Below, piece after piece: positions 23,007-33,936 of a stretch of 64,000 nucleotides of DNA. How positions within the stretch are numbered: the stretch's first letter is position 1; each line of letters opens with the position of its first letter. This stretch comes from Dactylonectria macrodidyma. Lineage: Eukaryota; Ascomycota; Sordariomycetes; Hypocreales; Nectriaceae. Both the position numbers and the translations under genes were made by a program. Below the pieces are notes generated by a model that did no database searches, had not been told where the DNA came from, and saw nothing but the letters and a program-made list of their open reading frames with translations. Where the stretch lies: assembly GCA_020744425.1 (NCBI GenBank), contig JAGMUV010000001.1, positions 6,634,001 through 6,698,000 of the forward strand, written 5' to 3'.

Positions 23007-24641
23007 ATGTCCCAGAACGGTTATGTTAAGAGTCCACTGGGGCTGGCTTCCAAGCAAAGTGATGAATTCACTACGCTTGCGCAGCATGGACTCCCAGAAT
23101 TTCCGTTTAGCCAGAAGCTAACGTCTTTGGACATGAACATGCCGAGACTGTACGGTGCTCGCTGGATCCTGTGCTTTCCTTTACAACCTGGCACTGACGC
23201 GGCTCAAGTGTACGTGGCATTGTTCTTCCGAAGTTCGTGTTTGATGTGACAATACGCTTACACGATCTAGGTACAAGGACTTGCAAGTTGGGTTGGCACA
23301 CACAATCAAGTCTATCCCATGGATTGCAGGAACCGTTGTGAGTACAAACCGTAGATCCGGCTAGATGCTAGTCTGTTTCGATGGAACTTTTATTACACAG
23401 CTGCTGATCTCTCTATCTCTTATTTACAGGCACCGGAGGAGGGACAAGATCCTAGGCATAACCGAATCCAAGTCGTGGACTCATTAGCAGGCATCAAGTT
23501 TCCGTAAGGCGCCCACCTCGAATCCCTTTGCTCGATTATGCTGACACCATCCTCTCACAGATCCTGTGATCTCACTGGAACTCTTCCATCGTATGAAGAG
23601 TTGAAGAAGGAGAACTTCCCTCTTTCCAAACTATCGGCTACACAGCTCGGCCCTATTGGAGTCTTTGCCGAAGGACCACCACCAGTCATGGCAGCACAAG
23701 CAAACTTCATCCAAGGTGGGCTTCTGCTGACTGTTGGAGTTCACCACGCGGTCTGTGACGCCTCGGCTCTCGACACTATCGTCGGGACCTGGTCCGCCAA
23801 CACAGCGGCGGCGTCTGGGTCTGGTTCTTTCACCACTTACGACGCTCAGTCTAACGATCGCAGCCCTCTGATGAAGGGTATGCCAGGAGCCCAGCTGGAT
23901 AGCTTCCCTGAGTACAGACTTGCGCCCAGCGTCGACTCTCCCATGCCGCAAATGCCTGCTGGGTTCCAGATGCCACCTATGGCGACGAGAATCTTCCGCT
24001 TCTCACCAGAAGGCCTCGCTGGTATCAAGGCTGCCGCGGCTGCGTTTTCGACGCACGATGCTCTGTGTGCCTTTATTTGGCGACACATGACTTTGGCTCG
24101 AAAGATTCCTGGCGCTTCTGTTGCTGGAGACGAAACTTCTGCTTTGGCCTTTGCGGTCAACATCCGTGGCCGCACAAGCCCGCCTCTCCCCCCGACCTAC
24201 TTGGGCAATGCTTCGATGGCATCGATGACGAGCCGGCTGCCTATACCGAGTCTGACAGCTGATACTGGCCTGTCCTATGCAGCCGCCGCAATCCGAAAGT
24301 CACTCAACGCCTTCAACGGGCCTAGTCGCGTGCCGCTGACTATTGGCATGCTCAATTCCCGGCCAGATGCTACCGATTTCAAGTTGGCATATAATGCGTT
24401 TCTAGGCCCTGATATTGTCACAACTTCGTGGGCTGATCTCACCGTCTACCAGACTTACTGGGGTATTTTGGGGTCCGTAGAGTCTTTCAGAACGCCAGGC
24501 GATGGTGCCGATGGAGTTATTGTCATTTATCCCAGGCTGAAAGATGGTAGTCTGGAGGTGACTGTGGGTTTGGAACTTGGGGCGATGAAGAGGTTGTACA
24601 TGGATGAAGAGTTCAACAAGGTAGCTCAGCTTTGGGCCTAG
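23007..24641 (+). CDS. BAHD-type acyltransferase (trichothecene 3-O-acetyltransferase-like)
   Basis: Exons 23007-23209, 23271-23337, 23430-23503 and 23561-24641 give 474 residues, normal for the fungal transferase family (PF02458). The catalytic HxxxD motif reads HAVCD near residue 176, within GVHHAVCDASAL. The second conserved region, DFGWG in plants, appears as the looser SWADLTVYQTYWG. The enzyme should move an acyl group from acyl-CoA to an alcohol or amine on a secondary metabolite or toxin, in the cytosol. The closest named fungal relatives I can think of are trichothecene 3-O-acetyltransferases, but the substrate cannot be assigned: no trichothecene biosynthetic gene is nearby. It is divergent from a Zn2Cys6 regulator and convergent with an aldo-keto reductase. 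Confidence 0.82.
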
Positions 24642-24968
24642 GCTTTTCAACTTCGGAATCTCATCATCTCATTACATTATACTTTCATATTTCCCTTTTG
24701 CATTAAAACATGTCTGTTTGAGATGATCCAAAATGTGTTTCAGGGAAGTCGTGCGGTTTTGGATCGAAGACCCAAGTAATATGTTACATCCGAATCACTT
24801 GGCCCTACCTTCCTACCTTCGGCTTACAGCATGTGCAAGGGAAGAGACTTGCCTCTCCGTTTCCACATTATTTCAGTTCACTCAGATTTGCAGCACTTTT
24901 GCAAACAGAATTGGTGAATTATCTGTATTCCGGTGTGCCTTGCGCTCCTGAGCAGCACCCTCCATCAT
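24642..24968. other. Convergent intergenic region
   Basis: This stretch lies between the stops of the acyltransferase and the aldo-keto reductase. It must contain both terminators. A short frame on the plus strand is not supported as a gene. Confidence 0.4.
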
Positions 24969-26247
24969 CTAATGGCCAACCATGGCCTGGTGAGCAGCAC
25001 TGTATCTAACTCCATGAGGTTTCGCAGAATCTATGAGCTTCCTCAGCTCCTGCAGCTCCTCTGGTGTGAAATCAACGTCTCTGGATGCCCAATTTTCTTC
25101 CAATCGTTTGGGCTTTGTGGTACCAGGGATAGCAATCATGCCTTGAGACGCAACCCAGGCGAGAGCGACTTGAGCCAATGTGCTGCCTTTTCGGGTAGCG
25201 ATCTTCTTAATCTCTTCCACAATAGCGAGGTTCTTGTAGAAATTCTCGCCCTGGAACTTGGGCACTGTGGAACGATATGGTTAGAAGTTGCAATATATTG
25301 ACTGCGCTAGGATCTCCACTTACCTGTTCGGCGGAAATCGTCTGGCGCAAAGTCATCAGGGGACTTGAAGGGGAAGTCGTCTACTAGCCACCCATGACCG
25401 AGAGGGCTGTAGGCAACATACGCGATGCCGAGTTCTTTTGCGGTATCAATCAAGCCGTCGGTCTCATGGAGGGTCTCAAAGGCCGAGTACTCGGCCTGAA
25501 TGGCATCAATTTTGGCAACTGGAATCAGTCAGTAAATAGCTTCCGCGTGATCCAATTGAGAGAACGCACTTGAGTTCGCCTTTCGGAGAGTCGCAGCAGA
25601 GCACTCGGATAGGCCGATGTACTTTGTCTTTCCGGCCTTTCGGATCTCATCAAGGACCGGGATAGACACCTCTAGAGGAGTCTCTGTTTTAATCATATTA
25701 GCAAATGGAAAAGCAGTCAGGGTTTCTTGGGCTTCACGCACTTGGGTCAATACGGTGGAGATAGTAGAGATCGGGAGTGAACCCAAGTCTCTCAATTGTT
25801 CCGTCAATGTACTCCCTGATGTGTTCGGGCGAGTTGGTCACGACGCGCTCTGGGCCAAACACGTCGAAAGCACATTTTGAGGCAACTATAAGTCGGAACT
25901 TCCGTCAGTCTTGTTTGATACTACATCCAGTCTTGGATATGTACTTACTGAAGACCTTGTCACGAACGTTGTGCTTTCTGATGAAATCCCCAAGGAGTTT
26001 CTCATTGACACCAGCTGCGTAGGCGACCTTTGAAAGCCAGATTTAGTTCTTTGCTGGCTTATGTATTATCGAACCGGCATAAACTCACAGCCGTGTCCCA
26101 AAACGTACATCCGAGCTCGATGGCCTTCAACAGAACTGGCTCAGCCTCTTCGGGGCTCAGGTTGGTTCCCAGTCCAAAGCTGATGCCCATAGCGCCAAAT
26201 CCGGGCGATTGGACTTGGGTGTCACCAAACGGAAGTGTCTTGACCAT
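24969..26247 (-). CDS. Aldo-keto reductase
   Basis: Six exons on the minus strand: 26089-26247, 25949-26027, 25742-25885, 25570-25683, 25324-25518 and 24969-25264, giving 328 residues. The TIM-barrel landmarks are in order: [26 protein letters not shown] (catalytic D and Y), ASKCAF (catalytic K), YYLHRID (catalytic H), [22 protein letters not shown] and a C-terminal [13 protein letters not shown] that binds NADPH. It belongs to the AKR13/YakC-like group of fungal reductases, which reduce aldehydes or ketones with NADPH. It is divergent from a bZIP gene across 896 bp. Role unknown; it may belong with the acyltransferase in a small metabolite pathway. Confidence 0.9.
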
Positions 26248-27143
26248 CTTGCTCGGTTCGTAAGAGTGGGAAGTTTAAATGTTGGTGTTGTCCGTGAGGA
26301 TTTAGATTGGTAAACCAGGGCGGCGAGGGACGTAGAAGAATAGGATGATAGAATAGTAGGGTGATATCGTTGAAGTATTAAACACTGAGCCTGCATTTAT
26401 ACCCCTCTTTCGCCTTGTACTAGGCTTAGTGACACGTGATATTCAATGATGAAATCTCTCTGGCGTTGTTAGTATGATGCATGTTAGTATGACGCATGTT
26501 TGCCAACGTGGCCCCGGAGTTTTGGTTCTGCATATGATGTCTCGTCCGTCTCAAAGTTGGACTCAAGTTCGGATCCAAGTGGACTTAAGCTTAGGTCCGT
26601 GGTTTGAAGCGAAAGAGGGACTGTTTGCGTTTTGAGTCCCCGCTTCCTGGTTAAAATTCGGTGAAAACACGGCCCATGATAGAGGCGGCTCTGATGTCAG
26701 AGGTCCAGTAGCTTCTATAGCCACGTTTCCCTATGAATTGGCAAGGGTAGACCCCAGTGAGATGGTCAAACTCTGTGCCAGACAGACGAGGAATCATGTC
26801 GAACGCTTCACTGTCGGTTCAGTTGCATCACCCTGGACCACAAACTGGGGCATCATCCGGCGAAACTAGGCTGTTCAGAGCAGAGACCAGAGAGAATAGA
26901 GCCTAGTGGTGCGTCAGCCGGTTGCATTAGCGACTTTTACTCTTCCCAGGAAGGGCTCCGATTGGCACCCATTGGGAGATCTTGCCCACGAAGCCAGTGG
27001 GTCAAGCTGGAGACGGACGCCATAAATGCCATTCTGCCCACACTATTTCGGATCACGGCTGTCATCCAGTTGCATGCCGCAGGATTCAACTACCGTTGCT
27101 TATTATCAATATTCCTAAACCTCATACCAAATCACATGTTGTC
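26248..27143. promoter_or_regulatory. Divergent promoter of the aldo-keto reductase and the bZIP factor
   Basis: No gene is seen. A CACGTG E-box lies at 26433-26438. A tandem duplication of a 15-bp unit (GTTAGTATGAYGCAT) lies at 26468-26497, the copies differing at one base. Both could be regulatory, but this is inference. Confidence 0.4.
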
Positions 27144-28189
27144 ATGGACGCTTCAATGGCAGAAGAAACCCACCCCGGGCCAGCCGTCGCAATCAGCAAT
27201 TGGACGCAGCTCTCGGAAATGAGGGACCCGGATGACAACTGGACTGGCGTGACAGACACGACCGAGAGGAAAAAGAGGCAAAATCGTCTTAATCAGAGGG
27301 CTGTTCGTTAGTGTTCCATCAACCTTCTAGTTTCCGATCGCGTGAAACCCATGGCTGACTTGTTCCTGTTTCGTCTTTGGCTGCAGGGAGACGACGCAGG
27401 CTCCAACAAGATAATTCAACTTGGACCACACAGGCCCAGGGGGGTGTAAGCGGCCGTCTGGCAGAAGGCATGGAATCACGTTTGGTTGGCCAGACACAAC
27501 CGCAAGGTTCTGAGGCGTGCGAGATGATCATGACAGCATATGGCGGATACCCACAGCACGCGGGTCATCTTCTCCAGTGTTGCCCCCAACGATCGGCGAG
27601 ATACCAATCTTTCATGAAAAGAGCCTACGAGGATTACAGCCTGAACGCCCCCAGACCCGCATTCCTGCAGGTGCTCATCCGGATCAATGTGTTGAACGCA
27701 ATGGCGCGCAACGCCATGATGCTAGGGCTTCCAGTGGAAGGGCTGTGTCACGATGACTTCATTTCGCCCTTCAGCTACCATGGGCCCCACCTCGCTGACT
27801 CCCGCAACCCGCTGATAACGCTCCCAAAGAGCCTTCAGCCCACCGCAATGCAAATGACCATAACGCATCATCCCTGGATCGACACGTTTCCCATCCCGCG
27901 CCTGCGGGATAACGTGCTCCAAGGGATAGTAACCGAGACCCTTGATGAAGATGAGCTGTGCAAAGATCTACTCCGGGTGGAAGACGAAAAGGCAGCAGAT
28001 GACAAGCCTTGCCTCATCATTTGGGGCGATCCGTGGGATATTTCAGGCTGGGAAGCCAGTGTCGCGTTTCTGAAGAAGTGGGGTTGGCTGCTTGATGGAT
28101 GTCCAGAGCTGTTGACATCAACCAACAACTGGCGGGCGCTGAGGGGGGAGAAGATGCTTAATTTTGGAGATCCAAGGCGACCAGGATAG
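27144..28189 (+). CDS. bZIP-type transcription factor with DUF3425
   Basis: Exons 27144-27306 and 27387-28189 give 321 residues. The intron splits the basic region, which reads ERKKRQNRLNQRA then VRRRRRLQQ. The R-Q-N-R-x-x-Q-R-A core is the fungal bZIP signature; the leucine zipper after it is short or absent. The C-terminal two-thirds is DUF3425: HPWIDTFPIPRLRDN, IWGDPWDISGWE and KKWGWLLDGCPELL. Proteins with this pairing are nuclear regulators, several of which act on secondary metabolism or stress. It is divergent from the aldo-keto reductase. The start chosen is the first ATG that puts the basic region in frame. Confidence 0.85.
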
Positions 28190-29356
28190 GCCGCATATCC
28201 AAACCGCATTGCTACTATATCTGAGCATCTATCGGCAGAAGTATTTCACCAACATGTCTATGATTTAACAACCAGAAACCTTCCTCAACGCGTTCGCTTC
28301 CCCCCCCCTCTCCTCGTGAGTCTCGGTCGAGAATATCGCTCTGCAGTATTATCATCCACTCGTATAATCCTCTCCGCAGTGCCCAAAGGGACTGGCTAAA
28401 CTGAGCCGGAAGATGCTCTGCGGTGATCCACGCAGAACTCTTCGGCTTACAGTACGACATATCCTCCCAGCTTAAGTCTATATCATGATCGACGCTTCTA
28501 AGCCCGCTACAAAAAGAACCGCGATGGCTTAATAAGGGTTTGCCGTTACGTTCAATCAGCGGATCTTCCAGTGACCGTTCTTGACATTACGAATGGTCGT
28601 CTTTTTCTTTTCGGTGCCTTATTGCCAACCTTGTGTTCATGAACGCGACTTTAAGGGTGTTGACAGGGAATAGAGACTGCGCACAACTCCGACATGCCCG
28701 TCAGAATCCCGGCAAAGAATGGGTTATGATGGCCTACCCCGTCGATGGAGATGTGGGAATGGCGTTTGCACGAAAGACGATCCTTAAGTGGCCGCGGTGT
28801 CATTGTTAAGAATATGTATCGCAGTCACTCTCATGTAGCAAGGACAGGAGTTGTAGATAATATCGTTCGGACGTCGCTTCACTGTTGATATCAAGAGATG
28901 CATGTGCTCAAAATACCAAATAGTGGCCTCTAGCAAGACACAGAGTAGTACATCACATGACTCAAAGCCACAAGGCATACGTTCCATAATTGCAGCAATT
29001 AGAACTCTACATCGGTCTGTAGGTATTTGGTTGGCACTGTGGCGTAAGCTTAGCCCTAGATTCTGGGATGAAACTATCCGGAAACGGAAATAGCACGTAG
29101 ATATCAAGGCTGATGGACTCTGGAACGGCCGCGCGCGGTGGTGATGGCGTTGACCTCGAACGGAAACGCCACAATGACCAGTATGATTAATGAAAGCTTA
29201 AGTCCCGGATGAGGATGGCGGCGTGCCACATGGGTCGAGACGGAGGTATGTCCGGACATACATATAATCCAGTTCCCACAAGCTACTCCTGAACCTAACT
29301 TTGCCCTCTAAAGTCCATTTTTGCGACTGTTTCTGGTTCTGCGCCCATCCACAATC
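28190..29356. other. Intergenic, no gene supported
   Basis: This stretch lies downstream of the bZIP gene and upstream of the CFEM receptor. Short frames at 28215-28460 and 28784-29107 show no recognisable domain. No RNA gene or clear repeat is seen. Confidence 0.4.
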
Positions 29357-30883
29357 ATGTGGCTTCCACGGATTGCCGCCGTCGCCTTACTGGCAGCACT
29401 ACCCCGAACCATGGGCCAGACGTCGTCTTCCTCAGCACTCGACATGTTACCAAATTGCGCTGTAAGACTGGAGCTCATCCCACATCTCTAGCAAAATTCA
29501 AAGGCGGCTCAAAACGAGCTAACGCGTTTATCTTCCAGCTCGAGTGTCTGACGGTGTCTATCAGCGACTCGCCGTGTTCAGCAACCAACACGACCTGCAT
29601 CTGTACCGACGCGCCACTCCAAGCAAACGTCACTGCTTGCGTTGCACAAAGCTGCACTGTCAAGGAGGCTCTCAGTATGTGCCTTGAGTGTTGAGCACGA
29701 TTCTCCGAGCTAATGAATGCGATGCGATCAGCGACCAAGAATGGAACCATGACTCTGTGCGGTGCACCAGACCGACGCGCTTCCACGAATTTAAGAGCCA
29801 TCACCACATCGTTCGCCATCATCTCTAGCCTGTTTGTTATTCAGAGATTCGCATTCAGACTCTACACGCGGCTAGGCCTTGGACCAGATGATTGGGTCGC
29901 ATTACTCGCTGGCGTTTTCACCACGGCGGCGAACTGCCTCGTCCTTTACGGCCTCATACCCAGCGGAATTGGCTCTGACGTCTGGGTCTTGAACTTCTCC
30001 CAGATTTACGATTTTGGCATGTTCTTCGTCATCTGTGAGATAGTTTATTTCGCCGACATCGCCCTGCTGAAGCTCTCCCTGCTCTTCTTCTTTCTGCGCA
30101 TCTTTCCGGCAGCCGGCATACGCAGGGTGCTCTGGGCCACCATGGCCATCATCGGAGCATTTGGCTTTGCATTTGTCTTTGCCGCCATCTTTCAGTGTCA
30201 GCCAGTCAGTTTTTCGTGGAAATCGTGGGATGGAGAGCATCTTAGACAATGCATCGACGTCAACGCCATGGCGTGGGCTAATGCCACCATCAGCATTGCC
30301 CTTGATATATGGATGCTGGCCATACCACTCGCACAGGTTCGTGCGCTTCATCTGAACTTGAAGAAGAAAATTGCTGTGGCGGCAATGTTTTGCGTTGGCA
30401 CTTTGTATTTGCCCCTGCCCTGCCCAGTATGATAAAGACAACTGCTAACATGAGCTAAGTGTGACCATTGTGAGCATACTGCGACTCCACTCCTTAGTCA
30501 AGTTTGGCACCGCATCGGAAAATCCCACTCGAGATTACTACGCTGCGGGACTGTGGTCGGTTGTCGAATTAAACGTTGGTCTGATATGCATCTGCTTGCC
30601 ATCCTTCCGCCAATTTGTCATCCGGCTATTCCCTAGTATCGACAGCAGGATTACAAAGTACCAGGTAAGCTCAGGTGGACACAGTTCAGCATCGAATAGA
30701 AGAGGGCAATCCAGGGGAAAGGAAGGCTCCGACACGAACGCATACTTGGGCCCAGAGGGTTCGCGCGGTATCGGGGGCAGTGACTCGGTTTTAAGCGACC
30801 ATGACGAGATCATGCTAGTGGAAACAGCCCATCTTGACAACAAGAGTGCAAGGTCTGCTGCTTCTATGCTCTCCATGACATAG
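29357..30883 (+). CDS. CFEM and rhodopsin-domain (PTH11-type) membrane receptor
   Basis: Exons 29357-29461, 29539-29674, 29732-30404 and 30460-30883 give 445 residues. A signal peptide (MWLPRIAAVALLAALPRTMG) precedes an extracellular CFEM domain with all eight cysteines: NCA, LECL, SPCS, TCIC, ACV, SCT and TLCG. Seven membrane segments of the fungal rhodopsin type follow, with WVALLAG, SLLFFFLRIF, WANATISIALDIWMLAIPL and VGTFVTIVSILRL. The cytosolic tail is polar and acidic. PTH11-like receptors sense surface or host signals at the plasma membrane. The internal exon structure keeps all cysteines and membrane segments in one frame, which supports the model. Confidence 0.88.
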
Positions 30884-31585
30884 GTTACATAAGAGTAGAC
30901 GATTCGAGTTCGGTCTATTCTCATAGCCAAAGTCTGAAGTTCGACAATAGAAGGCCGTTGCAAAGCCAATGCAATTAGTGTAGTGCTACACGACCATGCT
31001 GCGGCTGAGCACCCGCGTCATCAGCAGCAGCAGCGATACCAGTGACATCTGAGGGCCTCTGGCGGATGGCGATCGTTCAAGTTTCTCACAGTCAGTGTGC
31101 AGAAAGAGGATTCCAAAGAGGAGTTATTCACAGTCAGGAAGGGGAAACCCCTCGTCACTGTACCATTAATTATTTCATATAATTTATCGCCGACTTAACA
31201 TGGTCGCTCAACGAAGAATTGGGATCAAGGCATCTATAACCACCTGAACATATCGTAACAACACTGCAAGTGATCTAAAAGGAGATGAAGTTAGAGTTTT
31301 CTATCAATCTATCACACTAGCAATACCCTCTTCAAAGGGGGACAGTTAATTTGGTAGCTGCTAGTTTTTTTTAGTTTTTTTTGGCTATTATACCAGAAGC
31401 CAGCACTATCTCACTGACTATCCACTCCCTCAAGGGCAAGTTGCTCATAAAATAATAAACACGGGTTTCATTTTAGATTTTAGTATTCTTTAAACTCAAT
31501 GCTTCTACGGTCAGTACCGAAAGAACCTAAATGCTGACCATATCAAATTTCATGTCAAACTTTTGTAGCACTCCGGTCAAGCTAT
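30884..31585. other. Convergent intergenic region with a dispersed repeat fragment
   Basis: No gene is seen. Poly-T tracts lie around 31365-31382. A segment at 31404-31446 resembles 42250-42295 (shared TCCACTCC and TCAAGGGC core) and may be a fragment of an old dispersed repeat. Confidence 0.35.
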
Positions 31586-32167
31586 TTACTTCTTGCTTGA
31601 GACACGAGCCAGATCGGCAAGAGCCTCGATTCTCTTGAACTTCGCGTCCTGAATGACGCCTAGGATATGTCAGCGGAGTGGCGCAGAGAGTATGGCTCTG
31701 GTGATGTCGTACCTGCATCGGCGTCACTGGAGAAATACGTCCTCCACTCGACAAAGGTGCTGCCTTCCAGCTCGCCTGACGTGACAGCATAGCAGCGAAT
31801 GGTGCTCATGGAGCTCGTGTACGTCACTTCGGGCTGTGAGGCAATGACGCTATAGGTGATGTAATGGTTGATGGACTGGAGGGTTTATGTCACAATCAGT
31901 GCATATTTCGATGCTTTACTGGGCAAAGTGAGATCATACGCTGTGCTCCTCCTGCTTGACATCGATCACGGTGCCGTCCTTGAAGGTCCATCGGACAATG
32001 TCAGTGTCGGGGCTGACGCCCTTGACCCATTCCGACTTGTCCAGGCGGGACCAAAAGTTGGAAAACTCCTGCAGCTTGATGTGGTGCCAGACGTGGGAGA
32101 GGGGAGCCTTGATGACGGCGGTTTCGAGCACTGACGTGGCGGTGGGAATAGGCGAGGGAGTTGTCAT
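31586..32167 (-). CDS. SRPBCC (Bet v1/polyketide cyclase-like) small protein
   Basis: Exons 31940-32167, 31713-31875 and 31586-31659 give 154 residues, the usual size of a one-domain START-like fold protein. The pattern fits: an N-terminal strand SVLETAVIKAPLSHVWHHI, then WVKGVSPDTDIVRWTFKDG, and a final helix (GVIQDAKFKRIEALADLA). Proteins of this fold bind small hydrophobic ligands or act as cyclases or hydrolases. No signal peptide is seen. The ATG at 32165-32167 was taken as the start; an upstream in-frame GTG was ignored. The function is not predictable. Confidence 0.82.
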
Positions 32168-33936
32168 GTTGATGGTATTCACGAGTGATATTTTTACGTA
32201 GAATAAACCAGGTGTTCAATATGTAGAGGGTGAGGTTGGGACAGCGAAATTGATACCCCGCAAGCTTGATCGAAGCTCTCTGGATTCTCGCCGAAAGCGT
32301 CAGCGGGGAAGCGAATGCGCCTGACGTCATGGACGGATCATCACCCAATCTCAAGGTTGACGCAAGCTTTGTGGCGTTGTGTTGATGCTGCTTCTGGCAT
32401 AGTGAGACAGCTTGATTTGGGTTATCATATTGCCGATCCCGGATATCTCAAAGGGAAGTCCAGAGTCTAGGGTAGCCAACTGGAATGTCTTGCACCAACC
32501 GAAGGGACGCAGCAGCTTGGATCAAATTAAAGGGGAGATAGAAATGGAATAAAAGTAAGCCCGAGACTCGCGTAAATACTTTATCTTACCTAGATCTGAC
32601 TCATGTTGTTGACAAGTTTAATTTGTGTCAGTTAACTTCTGCTAGTGGATAAGTGTCGCTGTGTCCCCTCCATCAATATCCTATTCATCGTTGGAAAGGC
32701 GGTCCTCTCACACCTGATATCATAAAAACATCGATTACAATTCGTCGCCGTATTCATGTGTTACTCCCCGACACGTTCTTTCGAGGGTATTTCGGTGTAA
32801 AATAGATCAAGAGGCTTGGAACGATAAATTTACCGTCGGGTAAATGCTGCCTTGTGAGTATCGTTCAGCCGTCGGATAATTATTGACGAGGATCTAAGGC
32901 ACTTGGCGAATATCATTTGCAAACCACTTCTTTCAAATGAGTAATGAAAGATTACGGAGGGACTCCCGGAGGGTCGCCGCACCAATGATCCGCCACGAAC
33001 CAAGCCCTTGGTACCTAGGCCTCGACTTTCGAGGGGGAAAACTACCCCAGGACAGTGTAGGAGAGGTACTGGTGTTTTGTTCCCCGTTCATAACTGATTT
33101 TTTTTTTCGACTCTGATACTAGCAGCCTGCCCTCGATGGAGCGGACAGCTAGATACTAGTCCCGCGTTCATACTCGCTCACGTGGCATGTGAGCAGCCCC
33201 TGCCAATCGACTGGTCCCAAGGACAGGTTTGAGACCAATCGTGATGTTAGGAAGATTTGAGCCCAGTCATCGAACTGGATTTGCTGAAGAGGTTTTGCGT
33301 CTCAATGATCCAGCAAGCGAGCAATAACCTTGGATAATTGCCCCGGAACGAAATTAAGCTCGCTCTGTTAAGTCTTCTAGGGCTTTGGATCAGGCTGTCG
33401 ACCCATATGTGACCGTACATGTAAAAATCTTAAGGCTTGCATATGTTCCCAATTCAATTGAAGCGACGGGAATTTAGGTTCGAAATCCAGACGTGAAAGG
33501 AACGTCTTCCAGGCTATTGACCTATTAAATGTCAATCTTTCATAACGGTTAATCCAAAGAACCCAATTTGGACCGACGGGTAGTTAGAGTAAGGATTCAT
33601 CGTCCGGACCGGGAGGCGCGCCGGGAGATCTACCGGAATTCTGGAACCTCGTCAGGTGCGCCGAGAAAGTTTTCAGCTCAGTTCTAGGGGTGTTGAAAGA
33701 TAGGAGCATTGAATTCACAGAAGACTTCATGAGCAGGGAATATTTCCCCGGATCTGCAAGACCCTTCAGTCCGCATGACCCCGCGAATTATGGCTACACA
33801 CCCCGAACAATCGAGGATTCCTTTCCCCATACTTAAATCTAGTTCATATCCCCGTTTACCTCCCTTAGTGGAACAGCTTCAATCACGTCTTTTGACCTTT
33901 TGTATCTTATCTCGACGTCTTGCATCCTAAGCCACC
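32168..33936. other. Long divergent intergenic region before the sugar transporter
   Basis: No gene is supported in this 1.8-kb stretch. It separates the SRPBCC gene (minus) from the MFS transporter (plus) and holds the motif pair described separately. A further CCGACGGG lies at 33573-33580. Confidence 0.5.
32833..32881 (-). promoter_or_regulatory. Two TATCC(C)GACGG-type sites upstream of the MFS transporter
   Basis: Read on the minus strand, 32869-32881 is AATTATCCGACGG, identical over 13 bases to 42455-42467 before the beta-helix gene. A relative, TTACCCGACGG, lies at 32833-32843. They are about 1.1 kb before the transporter start, so assignment to that gene rather than the SRPBCC gene (about 0.7 kb away) is inference. 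Confidence 0.5.

Noticed and set aside
23007..24641. Naming the acyltransferase as a trichothecene acetyltransferase gene
   Set aside because: The family fits, but no other trichothecene gene is nearby and the second catalytic motif is loose, so a specific name would overstate the evidence.
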